This document shows positions 52,641 to 62,152 of a stretch of DNA of 64,000 nt, one piece after another. Position 1 is the first letter of the stretch. Each line of letters starts with the position of its first letter. A model generated the notes under the pieces. The model was not told the origin of the DNA and made no database searches. It saw nothing but the letters and a program-made list of their open reading frames with translations. The stretch covers positions 620,001 to 684,000 of the forward strand of contig NZ_SMZY01000003.1 in NCBI RefSeq assembly GCF_004358755.1. Reading direction: 5' to 3'. The position numbers and the translations under genes are program-made. The DNA is from Peribacillus frigoritolerans. Its GTDB lineage: Bacteria; Bacillota; Bacilli; Bacillales; Bacillaceae.

Positions 52641-53796
52641 GGAACACCCCGTATATTTTTGATTTCAAGATGATTTTCCGCGCCCAATTGTAATGGGGTT
52701 TGATTTCGTTCATTTTATTTGAAAACTCACTTCGGATGACACCATTGTAAGATTGCGCCTGATCAAGAATGGCCGACGCATCCAGGTATTCTTCTTTTGT
52801 CACCGCATTCAGTGCATTGACGATTTTAATATGCAGCGGATGTATGATGGTCTTGCCTACAAGGCCATTCGTATTATCAAGGACGATTTCATGGATCAAT
52901 CCGTCGTCATAACGGTCGATCAGGTTCGCTCTGAATTCAAGACCTTCGGTGCCATATGCCTGCTGAAAAGGCGTTTGTCTGATTTGAGGCTTTAAGATCC
53001 GCTGTCCGCCGCCAAAATACTCCCAAACGGGACCTGAAATGACATATTCTTTTTCACATCTGCCGAACACATTAATGATATCTGTAATGCAGTCGCGAAT
53101 AACGGAAATATCATAAATCGTTGTATCCCGGCTTCTTCTGATTCCGAACAGCCCTGATAAATCGGTTCCTCCAAGGCGGACATTGAGGACGAGTTCATAG
53201 TAATCATCAAGAATCTCTTTAATGCCAAGTAATTCAGCCATCCTGGATTCTTTGTAAATAATTTCTTTCGTCTCTAAAATAGGCATCCCATACAGCGTGA
53301 CAGAATAAAGAACGGCGATTTCCTGCAGGGCTGCATAAAAGCCTCTTCCATTTTCAGATGTGAATTTAGGGAAGACAAACCCGCTTAACAGCTGGATATG
53401 ATGCTTGAGCTTTGAAGCAAGGCGTTTCATTTGATCTTCATTTCGGATCCGCACAAAAATAAGCGGCAGATTTCTTTGATCAAACTTGCCTTTTAAGATG
53501 CTGTTTGAGATGGCTTCGATTTGTCTGACTGTATTCTCTTCTGCTGATTCTACTTCTGTATCACCGATTGAATCCTCAAGACAAATCACCATTGAAGTTA
53601 ATCCTTCGTGTTTTCCATTAAGAAATTTACCAGATAGTACATCGTTTGAAATAACTGTCCGATTACCAGGCATGTAGAGAGTCGCGCCTAACGTATAGGC
53701 CAGGGTTTCCCGTTCTGTTTCTTTAGAAAAATGGATTGGTTCGTATAAAAAGATTTCATTTCTTTTTTCCTTAGATAAATATTGAAAATGCTTCAA
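52579..53796 (-). CDS. HpcH/HpaI- or CitE-like C-C bond lyase of the Ter module, TTG start
   Basis: 405 residues from a TTG with GGAGGAACAAGC upstream. TIM-barrel signatures of the citrate-lyase beta family: TSMVICLEDSIGDTEVESAE (metal-binding acidic pair), LPLIFVRIRN, GFVFPKFTSENG, LVLNVRLGGTDLSG and GKTIIHPLHIKIVN. The substrate is likely a CoA-ester or oxoacid, unknown. It is coupled by a 62-base overlap to the TRSP gene. A cluster of repeats separates it from terD upstream. Confidence 0.85.
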   Translation of the reverse strand: MKHFQYLSKEKRNEIFLYEPIHFSKETERETLAYTLGATLYMPGNRTVISNDVLSGKFLNGKHEGLTSMVICLEDSIGDTEVESAEENTVRQIEAISNSILKGKFDQRNLPLIFVRIRNEDQMKRLASKLKHHIQLLSGFVFPKFTSENGRGFYAALQEIAVLYSVTLYGMPILETKEIIYKESRMAELLGIKEILDDYYELVLNVRLGGTDLSGLFGIRRSRDTTIYDISVIRDCITDIINVFGRCEKEYVISGPVWEYFGGGQRILKPQIRQTPFQQAYGTEGLEFRANLIDRYDDGLIHEIVLDNTNGLVGKTIIHPLHIKIVNALNAVTKEEYLDASAILDQAQSYNGVIRSEFSNKMNEIKPHYNWARKIILKSKIYGVFHEQQSFIDLISETTNEQLYI

Positions 53797-53853
53797 GCTT
53801 GTTCCTCCATTCAGACCCTCTGCGTGATGTACTAGATGGTAAATTTCTTACAA

Positions 53854-54137
53854 GAAAAGCGGAGGCGCCTTGGTCAGCTCCGACAGACAGATAAGGATCC
53901 GGCAGAAAAGGCGCTTTTTGCCAATACTTTCGGAGCCGTTCTGGCCGAGGAGTTAGGCGCCGCAGCTAGACAATTTGAAAAGCGGAACCGCCCCAGTTAG
54001 ACTCGGGCAGACAGATAAGGATCCGGCAGAAAAGGCGCTTTTTGCCAATACTTTCGGAGCCGTTCTGACCGAGGGGCTGGGCGGTGCAGCTAGACAATAA
54101 AAAAGCAGAACCGCCCGGGGAAACCCAGGCAGTCCCT
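53854..54137 (+). repeat. Intergenic repeat family 1, copies F1, F2 (full) and F3 (partial) in tandem
   Basis: F1 53854-53975, F2 53977-54099, F3 about 54100-54137. F1 and F2 share GACAGATAAGGATCCGGCAG and GGCGCTTTTTGCCAATACTT exactly but differ in both arms: F1 has GGCGCCT with AGGCGCC, F2 has ACCGCCC with GGGCGGT. The tandem lies inside the Ter island between terD and the lyase gene. Confidence 0.92.
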
Positions 54138-54212
54138 TCAACCTTTTCATTTTTTAAAAAGGCGCGTTGTTTATGAAAACAACGCACCTCTCATCATTTT
54201 TCAGTCCGGTTC

Positions 54213-54791
54213 TTAAACGTCTAAACCGTAGTCTTTTACTAGTGAAGTTAAGCCGCCTTGGTAGCCGCTTCCGATTGCATTAAATTTCCATTCAGCGCCG
54301 TGACGGTATAATTCGCCAACTACAACCGCTGTTTCAATAGAGAAATCTTCTCCTAAGTCGTAGCGGATTAATTCCTGATTGCTCTCTTCGTTTAAAATGC
54401 GTACATATGCATTTGAAACTTGTCCGAAGTTTTGGCTGCGTGATTCAGCATCATGAATTGTGATTGTGAACGCAATTTTATCGATTGTTGATGGAACTTG
54501 AGAAAGGTTTACTTTGATGACTTCATCATCGCCTGAGCCTTCGCCTGTACGGTTGTCGCCAGTGTGCTCAACAGAACCGTTGCCGCCTACAAGATTGTTG
54601 TAGAAAATGAAATCTGCTTCACTTGAAGCTTTTCCATTAGCGTCTAATAAGAAAACAGACGTGTCTAAATCAAAGTCATTTCCGCCGTCATATTTGTTTG
54701 TGTCCCAGCCAAGACCTACTAATACTTTAGATAAACCAGGATTTGATTTTGTTAAATCGATTTTTTGACCTTTAGATAAACTGATTGCCAT
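54213..54791 (-). CDS. terD: TerD-family protein
   Basis: 192 residues, the typical length, close to B. subtilis YceD. Starts [15 protein letters not shown]. Calcium-binding acidic loops [13 protein letters not shown] and [15 protein letters not shown], and [15 protein letters not shown] and [15 protein letters not shown]. TerD proteins are Ca2+-binding beta-sandwich proteins, probably at the membrane, of stress and tellurite-resistance systems. AAAAGGAGTCGAATCGAA precedes the ATG. Confidence 0.96.
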   Translation of the reverse strand: MAISLSKGQKIDLTKSNPGLSKVLVGLGWDTNKYDGGNDFDLDTSVFLLDANGKASSEADFIFYNNLVGGNGSVEHTGDNRTGEGSGDDEVIKVNLSQVPSTIDKIAFTITIHDAESRSQNFGQVSNAYVRILNEESNQELIRYDLGEDFSIETAVVVGELYRHGAEWKFNAIGSGYQGGLTSLVKDYGLDV

Positions 54792-54833
54792 TTCGATTCG
54801 ACTCCTTTTATGTATAAGTTTTATTTTTAAAAT

Positions 54834-55442
54834 TTACGCGTGACGATTTGCTATTTCAGTAATTGATGCATCTGTTGTGCCTGATCCGACTGCTGCGAAT
54901 TTCCACTCGCTGCCGTGACGGTAAATTTCTCCCGGAATAAGAGAAGTTAAGCCGGAATAGTCTTCAGACAGGTTGTAATGAACAAGCTCTGTTCTGCTTG
55001 CTGAATCTACTACACGGATAAATGCATTCTGAATCATGCCGAAATGCTGTTTTCTTTGAACTGCTTGATAGATGTTTACAACGAACACAAGCTTATGGAC
55101 GTTTGCCGGCACTTTGCTCAAGTCGATTAAAACCTGCTCATCATCTCCATCGCCCTCACCTGTTAAATTGTCGCCTGTATGTTTGACAGAACCGCATTTG
55201 CTTGTAAGGTTGCCGAAATAAATCACACTTTTCTTATCAAGCAGACGGCCGTTTTCATCAAGCATCATGACAGATGCGTCACAATCTACATTGCTTCCGC
55301 CTCCGCCGCCGAATAAACTGCCAAGCAGCCCGCCGCTTTTTTGCTGTACAGGGTCCCAGCCAAGGCCGACCATTAAATTCTTCAGGCCTGCATTGCCTTT
55401 AGTCAAATCAATCTTCTGACCCTTTTGTAATGTAATTGCCAT
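54834..55442 (-). CDS. TerD-family paralogue with Gly-rich insertion
   Basis: 202 residues from ATG at 55442, with AGAGGGAGAGTGAAGAA upstream. Same fold as its neighbour ([68 protein letters not shown]). It carries an extra loop GGLLGSLFGGGGGSN before the first acidic site NVDCDASVMMLD, where one Asp of the usual DFDLD is replaced. It corresponds to the TerE/YceE-like paralogues. Confidence 0.93.
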   Translation of the reverse strand: MAITLQKGQKIDLTKGNAGLKNLMVGLGWDPVQQKSGGLLGSLFGGGGGSNVDCDASVMMLDENGRLLDKKSVIYFGNLTSKCGSVKHTGDNLTGEGDGDDEQVLIDLSKVPANVHKLVFVVNIYQAVQRKQHFGMIQNAFIRVVDSASRTELVHYNLSEDYSGLTSLIPGEIYRHGSEWKFAAVGSGTTDASITEIANRHA

Positions 55443-55658
55443 TTCTTCACTCTCCCTCTTGGGTAATGTGGAAACTTGCAAGTCTGAAACCGCGGCCAAC
55501 GTCATTTTATTTAAAAATAGATCGTTTGGCCTGACATCACGATAACGTGACCACAAGTTTAATACTACCAATATTTCAACAAAATTCAAACTAAAAACCT
55601 TATTAAAAGGTGTTAATCTTTCATACGATTCACAAGAAAAAAAGTTTCAGTTAAATGC

Positions 55659-56672
55659 TTACAAAATGATTTCTTTTTCGAGGAAAGTCGCTTTAATATC
55701 AAGTGTCACTTCCTGCTTTTCCACTTTTTCGCCGAGAAGCAATTTGACAGCAAGATATGGGAAATTCACCCCTGATAAACAGCTGAAATAGAGTCCGCCT
55801 GACATTCTCGGGTTGATCTCCAGCAATTTAGGCAGGCCTTGACCAAATTTCACTTGAATGTTAAAGATATAGTCCAATTTAAATTCCTTAGTGAACTCCT
55901 CGGCAAGACGGATAAGCTCTTTGTTATTCTCAAGGATCCGGATTCTGCCCCCGCCTTTTTTCCGCGGAACCGCAGCCAGCAATTCCCCATCAAAAGCGAG
56001 GCAGTCAATGCTGTATTCTTCCCCTTCCAAAAACTCCATCACCATAAGCTCAGGAAATTCCGGGACGGCACTCAGGCCATCATATGCTCTCTGAAATGGA
56101 ATCCGGTAGCTCGGCGCCATCACTTCTTTCAGAGGATCGAGCTCATCATCGATAATCCGGAAACCGTAGCCGCCTTCTCCTACTACCGGCTTATAGCAAA
56201 CGCCAAGACCTTCATTTTTCAGTTTTTCATAGGTTTCTTTAAATTCATCAGCTGTGCTTGCCGTATAAAAAGAGGGAATCTCAAAGATGCCTTTTTCTTT
56301 GCATCTATCATAAAATTCATCTTTGTTTTCGATTGTTTCTAATAGATTGGCATCTCTATTTACTAATACCTTTGTGCCGATTGCTTCAAACTCATTTATG
56401 GCTTTGGCGATCGGAAGCATTTTATATCTTGGAACAAACAGCTGAATTCCATGTTTTTTACAAAAATTCAGACAATAAAGAACATACTCATCGTCCGTTT
56501 CAAGCTTTGGCTCAACTTCAGAATAATCGCAGTTGGCAAGCATCACGTGGTCAGGGTCAGGGTGCGTTCCGTACACTTCGAACTTTATGCCGTCTTCATT
56601 GGCCCGGATCATGTCGATGTAATGATAGGCAACTGAGAACCAGCGGTTAAACCAGATTTTATATGTACTCAT
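55659..56672 (-). CDS. ATP-grasp ligase of the Ter biosynthetic module
   Basis: 337 residues from ATG at 56672, with GAGAGGGGTTTTCATAAAA upstream; the frame stays open to 56726. Carbamoyl-phosphate-synthase-like ATP-grasp: pre-grasp domain, ATP loop GVCYKPVVGEGGYGFR, MVMEFLEGEEYSIDCLAFDG and metal site KLLEINPRMSGG. It probably joins an acid to an amine or thiol using ATP. First gene of the island. A TATAAA hexamer at 56732-56727 is a possible -10 element. Confidence 0.85.
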   Translation of the reverse strand: MSTYKIWFNRWFSVAYHYIDMIRANEDGIKFEVYGTHPDPDHVMLANCDYSEVEPKLETDDEYVLYCLNFCKKHGIQLFVPRYKMLPIAKAINEFEAIGTKVLVNRDANLLETIENKDEFYDRCKEKGIFEIPSFYTASTADEFKETYEKLKNEGLGVCYKPVVGEGGYGFRIIDDELDPLKEVMAPSYRIPFQRAYDGLSAVPEFPELMVMEFLEGEEYSIDCLAFDGELLAAVPRKKGGGRIRILENNKELIRLAEEFTKEFKLDYIFNIQVKFGQGLPKLLEINPRMSGGLYFSCLSGVNFPYLAVKLLLGEKVEKQEVTLDIKATFLEKEIIL

Positions 56673-56871
56673 TTTTATGAAAACCCCTCTCTTCAGCGTG
56701 TGCCGAAGTTTTCTATGTTCTTTCATTTTATACTAAATTTGGCATGAACTAAATGAAAAATTCAGGAAGTAGATTTGTGCTGTCCTAAAGAGATTCGGAT
56801 TTGTGTTATTCGAAGCATGCCACTCGCAAAAAGTGTCTGCCAAGTTCAACTCGCAAGCCCTTGTTCTACAT

Positions 56872-56904
56872 AAAAAAATCCTCCCCGGATATCCGGAGAG
56901 GCTC
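56872..56904 (-). terminator. Terminator after icmF
   Basis: On the minus strand CCTCTCCGGAT and ATCCGGGGAGG pair (one G-U) followed by ATTTTTTT. It ends the acyl-CoA operon before the Ter island. Confidence 0.88.
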
Positions 56905-56910
56905 TTTCAC

Positions 56911-59900
56911 TTACATATTCCGGCGATACTGCCCGCCGACTTCATATAAAGCCTGAGTGATTTGACCTAAGCTTGCATATTTTACCGTCTCCATCAATTC
57001 AGCGAAAATATTCTGATTGTGGATGGCTTCCTGCTTTAAGCGGTCGATTGCTTCGGCTGCGTATGCTTCGTTGCGTTCCTGAAACGCTCTTAAGTTTTGA
57101 ATCTGAGTTTCTTTTTCTTCTTTGGATGCGCGTGCGATTTCCATGTTATCGACTGATTCCTCGGACGGCTTGTTTGGATTGATGTACGTATTTACACCAA
57201 TGATCGGCAGCTGTCCTGAATGTTTTTGCATTTCATAATGCATGGACTCATCCTGGATTTTTCCGCGCTGATACTGTGTTTCCATAGCGCCTAAAACACC
57301 GCCGCGCTCATTGATGGAATCGAACTCCTTCAGAACAGCTTCCTCTACTAAATCTGTTAACTCTTCAATAATAAAGGAGCCCTGCAGAGGATTTTCATTC
57401 TTGGTTAAACCATGCTCTTTTGTAATAATCAGCTGAATCGCCATCGCTCTGCGCACGGATTCTTCTGTCGGTGTTGTGATTGCTTCATCGTAAGCGTTCG
57501 TATGAAGCGAGTTGCAGTTATCCTGCAGAGCCATTAATGCCTGCAGTGTCGTGCGGATATCGTTGAAGTCGATTTCCTGTGCATGCAGGGAGCGGCCTGA
57601 TGTCTGGACATGATATTTCAGCTTTTGGCTGCGGTCGTTTGCGCCGTATTTTTCTCTCATCACGGTTGACCAGATGCGGCGTGCGACGCGTCCGATCACC
57701 GTATACTCCGGATCTAATCCATTGCTGAAGAAGAAAGAGAGATTTGGTGCGAAATCATCTATTTTCATGCCGCGGCTTAAATAATATTCAACGTAAGTGA
57801 ATCCGTTCGCAAGCGTAAAGGCCAGCTGGGAAATCGGGTTAGCCCCGGCTTCTGCGATATGATAGCCCGAAATCGAAACAGAATAGTAGTTTCTTACTTT
57901 TTCATTGATAAAGTATTCTTGAATGTCACCCATCATTTTCAGAGCGAATTCCGTAGAGAAGATGCATGTGTTTTGACCTTGATCTTCTTTTAAGATATCT
58001 GCCTGTACCGTACCGCGGACGGTTTGCAGGGTTTTTTCCTTCACTGCTTTCAGCTCATCTGCAGTGAGCTCTCGGCCAAGCTCCATTTCCTGTTTTTGAA
58101 TCTGCTGTTCAATCGCCGTATTCATGAACATTGCAAGAATAATAGGTGCAGGGCCGTTAATAGTCATTGAAACGGAAGTTGCCGGTGCGCACAGATCAAA
58201 TCCGGCATACAGCTTTTTCATATCATCTAATGTACAGATGCTCACACCGCTTTCGCCGATCTTTCCGTAAATATCAGGACGGTAAGCAGGGTCTTCCCCG
58301 TAAAGCGTAACAGAGTCAAATGCTGTGCTCAGCCGCTTAGCCGGATCATCCTTTGACAAATAGTGAAAACGGCGATTTGTCCGTTCAGGTGTTCCTTCTC
58401 CTGCGAACTGGCGCTTCGGATCTTCTTCTGCGCGTTTGAATGGAAAAACGCCTGCCGTATACGGAAATGATCCCGGAACATTTTCTTTGTATACCCATTT
58501 TAAAATTTCACCGTAATCTTTGTATTTCGGCAAAGATACTTTAGGAATGGATAATCCTGAAAGAGAAACGGTTTTTAATTTTGTTGCGATTTCTTTATCG
58601 CGGATTTTGGTCACAAATTGATCGGCTTCATATTTCTCTCTCAAATCAGCCCATGAATCTAATATCCGTTTTGATTCTTGCGACAGCTCTTCTTCAACAC
58701 TCTTTTTAATAGCTTCCAATGATTCCAGCACTTCCGGTGCAGCGCCTCTCTCTTTTACACTTTCAATTGCGCCCTGAAGCTGAAATAATCTTCTCGCAAC
58801 GTCAGCCTGGTATTCAGCTTTTTGATGGTAGCTGCGGACAGATTCGCTGATTTCCCTTAAATAGTAGCGGCGGTCTGTCGGGATAATGACGTTTTGCTTT
58901 TCTACATCCTTCACGACTGGAAGGGTTGAGGACCAGCTTTTCCCAGCCTTTTCATTGATCAGATCTAAAAGCGCTACAAACAATGTGTTTGTGCCCGGAT
59001 CGTTGAACTGGCTAGCAATTGTTCCATACACCGGCAAGTCTTCAAATGGACTTTCAAACAGCATGTGGCTGCGCTGATATTGCTTTTGCACCTGGCGCTT
59101 TGCATCCTGCGATCCTTTTCTCTCAAACTTGTTGATTACAATCAGATCTGCGTAATCGATCATATCTATTTTTTCAAGCTGGGACGGGGCGCCAAACTCG
59201 CTTGTCATAACATATAAAGAGAGATCACAAATTTCTGTAATTGCTGCATCACCCTGGCCGATTCCGCTTGTTTCAACAATGATCAGGTCATATCCTGCAC
59301 CTTTGACAACAGCAATCGCATCATTGACCGCAAGAGACAATTCTGATCTTGATTGTCTTGTCGCAAGACTTCTCATATATACCCTTGGCGAAAAGATGGC
59401 ATTCATGCGGATGCGGTCACCGAGCAGGGCTCCGCCAGTTTTTTGTTTTGTCGGGTCAATGGAGATAACCGCAATTTTGATTTCAGGAACTTCATTTAGA
59501 AATCTGCGGATCAGTTCATCTGTAAGCGAACTTTTTCCAGCTCCGCCAGTACCTGTTATCCCGATCACAGGAGCGTCTGAAGACAATTGCTTCACTTCTG
59601 AAATCACCTTTTCAGCTGTTGCCGCTGCTTCGTTTTTGCTGCTTAGCTGCGATTCTGCAACCGTAATCAGTTTTGCGATCGCCCCAACATCACCCGTTTT
59701 CAGCTTTTCGATTTCGTCCTCAATTTTCGCAACGGTTTGAAAATCGCACTCTTTCATCATGAGCTCAATCATTCCCTGAAGTCCGAGCTCTCTGCCGTCT
59801 TCAGGAGAAAAAATCCGCGCGATCCCGTATTCATGCAGTTCTTTTATTTCACGCGGAATGATGACACCGCCGCCTCCGCCGTACAGACGAATATGCGAGG

Positions 59901-60174
59901 CTCCTCTTTCTTTTAAAAGGTCGTACATGTATTTGAAGAATTCAACATGTCCGCCTTGATAAGAAGAGATGGCAATTCCCTGTGCATCCTCCTGAATGGC
60001 TGCATTTACGATTTCTTCAACCGAACGATTGTGTCCGAGGTGGATAACCTCTGCTCCGCTCGCCTGCAGAATTCTCCGCATAATGTTAATCGAAGCATCG
60101 TGTCCGTCAAACAAACTTGAAGCCGTTACAAAACGAACGGCATGTTTCGGTTTATAGGTCTCCTGTGTATGCAT
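56911..60174 (-). CDS. icmF: Fused isobutyryl-CoA mutase IcmF
   Basis: 1087 residues, typical for IcmF. Order: N-terminal cobalamin-binding domain (about 10-145) with DGHD at 23-26; a MeaI-type G-protein chaperone domain (about 200-410) with Walker [10 protein letters not shown] (207-215), VISIDPTK and VINKFERKG; a C-terminal methylmalonyl-CoA-mutase-like barrel with [19 protein letters not shown] and [16 protein letters not shown]. It interconverts isobutyryl- and n-butyryl-CoA with adenosylcobalamin; pivalyl-CoA and isovaleryl-CoA activity is known for some members. AGGGGATGCGGGACGT precedes the ATG. Confidence 0.95.
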   Translation of the reverse strand: MHTQETYKPKHAVRFVTASSLFDGHDASINIMRRILQASGAEVIHLGHNRSVEEIVNAAIQEDAQGIAISSYQGGHVEFFKYMYDLLKERGASHIRLYGGGGGVIIPREIKELHEYGIARIFSPEDGRELGLQGMIELMMKECDFQTVAKIEDEIEKLKTGDVGAIAKLITVAESQLSSKNEAAATAEKVISEVKQLSSDAPVIGITGTGGAGKSSLTDELIRRFLNEVPEIKIAVISIDPTKQKTGGALLGDRIRMNAIFSPRVYMRSLATRQSRSELSLAVNDAIAVVKGAGYDLIIVETSGIGQGDAAITEICDLSLYVMTSEFGAPSQLEKIDMIDYADLIVINKFERKGSQDAKRQVQKQYQRSHMLFESPFEDLPVYGTIASQFNDPGTNTLFVALLDLINEKAGKSWSSTLPVVKDVEKQNVIIPTDRRYYLREISESVRSYHQKAEYQADVARRLFQLQGAIESVKERGAAPEVLESLEAIKKSVEEELSQESKRILDSWADLREKYEADQFVTKIRDKEIATKLKTVSLSGLSIPKVSLPKYKDYGEILKWVYKENVPGSFPYTAGVFPFKRAEEDPKRQFAGEGTPERTNRRFHYLSKDDPAKRLSTAFDSVTLYGEDPAYRPDIYGKIGESGVSICTLDDMKKLYAGFDLCAPATSVSMTINGPAPIILAMFMNTAIEQQIQKQEMELGRELTADELKAVKEKTLQTVRGTVQADILKEDQGQNTCIFSTEFALKMMGDIQEYFINEKVRNYYSVSISGYHIAEAGANPISQLAFTLANGFTYVEYYLSRGMKIDDFAPNLSFFFSNGLDPEYTVIGRVARRIWSTVMREKYGANDRSQKLKYHVQTSGRSLHAQEIDFNDIRTTLQALMALQDNCNSLHTNAYDEAITTPTEESVRRAMAIQLIITKEHGLTKNENPLQGSFIIEELTDLVEEAVLKEFDSINERGGVLGAMETQYQRGKIQDESMHYEMQKHSGQLPIIGVNTYINPNKPSEESVDNMEIARASKEEKETQIQNLRAFQERNEAYAAEAIDRLKQEAIHNQNIFAELMETVKYASLGQITQALYEVGGQYRRNM

Positions 60175-60199
60175 ACGTCCCGCATCCCCTTTGCTCTCG

Positions 60200-60838
60200 T
60201 TATTTCGTTAGATTCCCGTTTTTTTCTACCCCTTGAAGAATCAGCTTCGTCTGAACTTCTATATACTCCTCTAACGTGTAGTTTCTTTGCAGAGCCCATC
60301 TTCTAAAGCCCCACATTTGCCCCTGAACGAATATATTGTGCGCCAATAATTCCCGCTCCCTGGAAGTAAGCGAGATTTCCCCTTTATCCACGCAGCCTGC
60401 AATCACTTTTTCAAACATCCCGACCATTTCGATTTCTTTTTGCAGGACGTACGGGAGAGCGTCACGCGACAATGACTTTGCCTCCTGGTACATGACAAGC
60501 ACCTCATCCTGCATTTCATCGACCACTTTGAAATAGTTGGCAATGGCGACCTTTAAGCTTTCAATCGTTCCCTGCTTAATATCAATGTCTTTCTCCAGCC
60601 TGTCGCGAACCTGGTCATAGATCGTGTCACAGACAAGATACAGCACATCTTCTTTTTGTCTGATGTATTCATACAGCGTGCCGATGCTGAAGCCGGCCGC
60701 CTTGGCAATTTCCCTGGTGGTGGTGCGGTGGAATCCTTTTTGCTTAAAGAGATTTACCGCACCTTTAATCATTTGGTCACGCCGTTTTTGAACAAGCCGC
60801 TCGTCTTTGACAGAAGCATGCACTTCACGTTTCGTCAT
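60200..60838 (-). CDS. TetR-family regulator of acyl-CoA catabolism
   Basis: 212 residues. N-terminal helix-turn-helix (about 22-65) [20 protein letters not shown], and a C-terminal helical ligand domain of the FadR/YsiA type. Encoded between icmF and acdA on the same strand, it may sense acyl-CoA and control this cluster; no operator could be identified. GGGAGGCGGTGGAAA precedes the ATG. Confidence 0.88.
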   Translation of the reverse strand: MTKREVHASVKDERLVQKRRDQMIKGAVNLFKQKGFHRTTTREIAKAAGFSIGTLYEYIRQKEDVLYLVCDTIYDQVRDRLEKDIDIKQGTIESLKVAIANYFKVVDEMQDEVLVMYQEAKSLSRDALPYVLQKEIEMVGMFEKVIAGCVDKGEISLTSRERELLAHNIFVQGQMWGFRRWALQRNYTLEEYIEVQTKLILQGVEKNGNLTK

Positions 60839-60866
60839 TTTCCACCGCCTCCCTGTTTTTTCTCTC

Positions 60867-62006
60867 TTATTTTGTAATCATTCTTGAGATAACCAGTCTT
60901 TGAATCTCCTGTGTGCCCTCATAGATTTGAGTGATTTTTGCATCTCTCATATACCGTTCTACAGGGTAATCTTTCGTGTAGCCGTAGCCGCCGAAGACCT
61001 GTACAGCTTCTGTTGTCACCTTCATTGCCGTATCTCCCGCAAAAAGCTTGGACATGGCTGATTCTTTTCCATAAGGAAGTCCTTCTGATTCAAGCCATGC
61101 AGCCTGATAGGTTAAGAGACGGGATGCTTCAACCGTTGTAGCCATATCAGCTAATTTGAAGCCGATACCCTGCTGCATTGCAATCGGTTTTCCGAACTGC
61201 TGGCGTTCTTTCGCATAAGCAACAGAAGCGTCAAGAGCACCTTGGGCGATTCCGACTGCTTGTGCGGCAATCCCGTTACGGCCGCCATCAAGGGTCATCA
61301 TGGCAATTTTAAAGCCTTCTCCTTCTTGGCCAAGAAGGTTTTCTTTTGGCACGATGCAATCTTCAAAGATGATTTCTGTTGTCGGCGAGGAACGAATGCC
61401 GAGCTTGCTTTCTTTTTTGCCAACAGAGAAGCCCTTGAAGTCTTTTTCAACGATAAATGCGCTAGTGCCCTTATGTTTGCTCTCAGGGTCTGTCACCGCA
61501 AAAACAATATACGTATCGGCAATTCCGCCGTTTGTAATAAAAATTTTAGAACCATTAAGAATGTAATGGTCGCCGTCTAATTTAGCAGTTGTTCTCATGC
61601 CGCCTGCGTCAGACCCTGATCCTGGCTCAGTTAATCCGTAAGCGCCAATTTTTTCACCCTGTGCCATTGGCTTCAAATACTTCTGCTTTTGCTCTTCTGT
61701 CCCGAATTTGTAGACAGGCCAGCCTGCAAGTGATGTATGGGCTGATAAGGTAACCCCGATTGATGCACACACTCTTGAAAGCTCTTCAACCGCAATGACA
61801 TACGCCAGGTAGTCGCTGCCGATGCCGCCGTATTCTTCTGGCCATGGAATGCCTGTTAAGCCGAGTTCCGCCATTTTGTCGAAAAGTTCGCGGTCAAAAC
61901 GTTCTTCTTCATCGCGTTCTGCAGCTGTCGGCTCTACTTCATTTTTAGCGAAGTCTCTTACCATTTTCCGGATCATTTCATGCTCATCTGATAGTTTAAA
62001 AAACAT
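60867..62006 (-). CDS. acdA: Acyl-CoA dehydrogenase AcdA
   Basis: 379 residues, same length as and very similar to B. subtilis AcdA. FAD signatures [17 protein letters not shown] and FITNGG; catalytic Glu in [17 protein letters not shown]. It oxidises short- or branched-chain acyl-CoA. In B. subtilis acdA lies near rpoE too. GGGGGATGAAATAA precedes the ATG. Confidence 0.95.
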   Translation of the reverse strand: MFFKLSDEHEMIRKMVRDFAKNEVEPTAAERDEEERFDRELFDKMAELGLTGIPWPEEYGGIGSDYLAYVIAVEELSRVCASIGVTLSAHTSLAGWPVYKFGTEEQKQKYLKPMAQGEKIGAYGLTEPGSGSDAGGMRTTAKLDGDHYILNGSKIFITNGGIADTYIVFAVTDPESKHKGTSAFIVEKDFKGFSVGKKESKLGIRSSPTTEIIFEDCIVPKENLLGQEGEGFKIAMMTLDGGRNGIAAQAVGIAQGALDASVAYAKERQQFGKPIAMQQGIGFKLADMATTVEASRLLTYQAAWLESEGLPYGKESAMSKLFAGDTAMKVTTEAVQVFGGYGYTKDYPVERYMRDAKITQIYEGTQEIQRLVISRMITK

Positions 62007-62034
62007 TTATTTCATCCCCCGTTGTTTTATTTTT

Positions 62035-62152
62035 GGCTGTTTTCGCATAAATTGTTGTTTTCCATGATAAATGTTGTCCGTTCCTTTCCGCTCCAGGAAC
62101 TTAAGGTTTTTAACATTTAATCCAAAAGGCAACAATATTTAGGAAAAGAGCC
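62035..62152. repeat. MITE-like repeat family 2, copy 2
   Basis: 118 bases with ends GGCTGTTTTCGCATAAATTG and CAATATTTAGGAAAAGAGCC, which are imperfect inverted repeats, and the inner block ATAAATGTTGTCCGTTCC. It fills the gap between acdA and mmgC and abuts the mmgC stop codon. Confidence 0.82.

Noticed and set aside
55839-56342. Plus-strand frame of 167 codons
   Set aside because: Antisense shadow of the ATP-grasp gene, whose motifs are clear.
46091-56672. Ter island as phage- or plasmid-borne insertion
   Set aside because: No integrase, att-like direct repeats, tRNA or clear composition break was visible; horizontal origin is possible but unsupported here.
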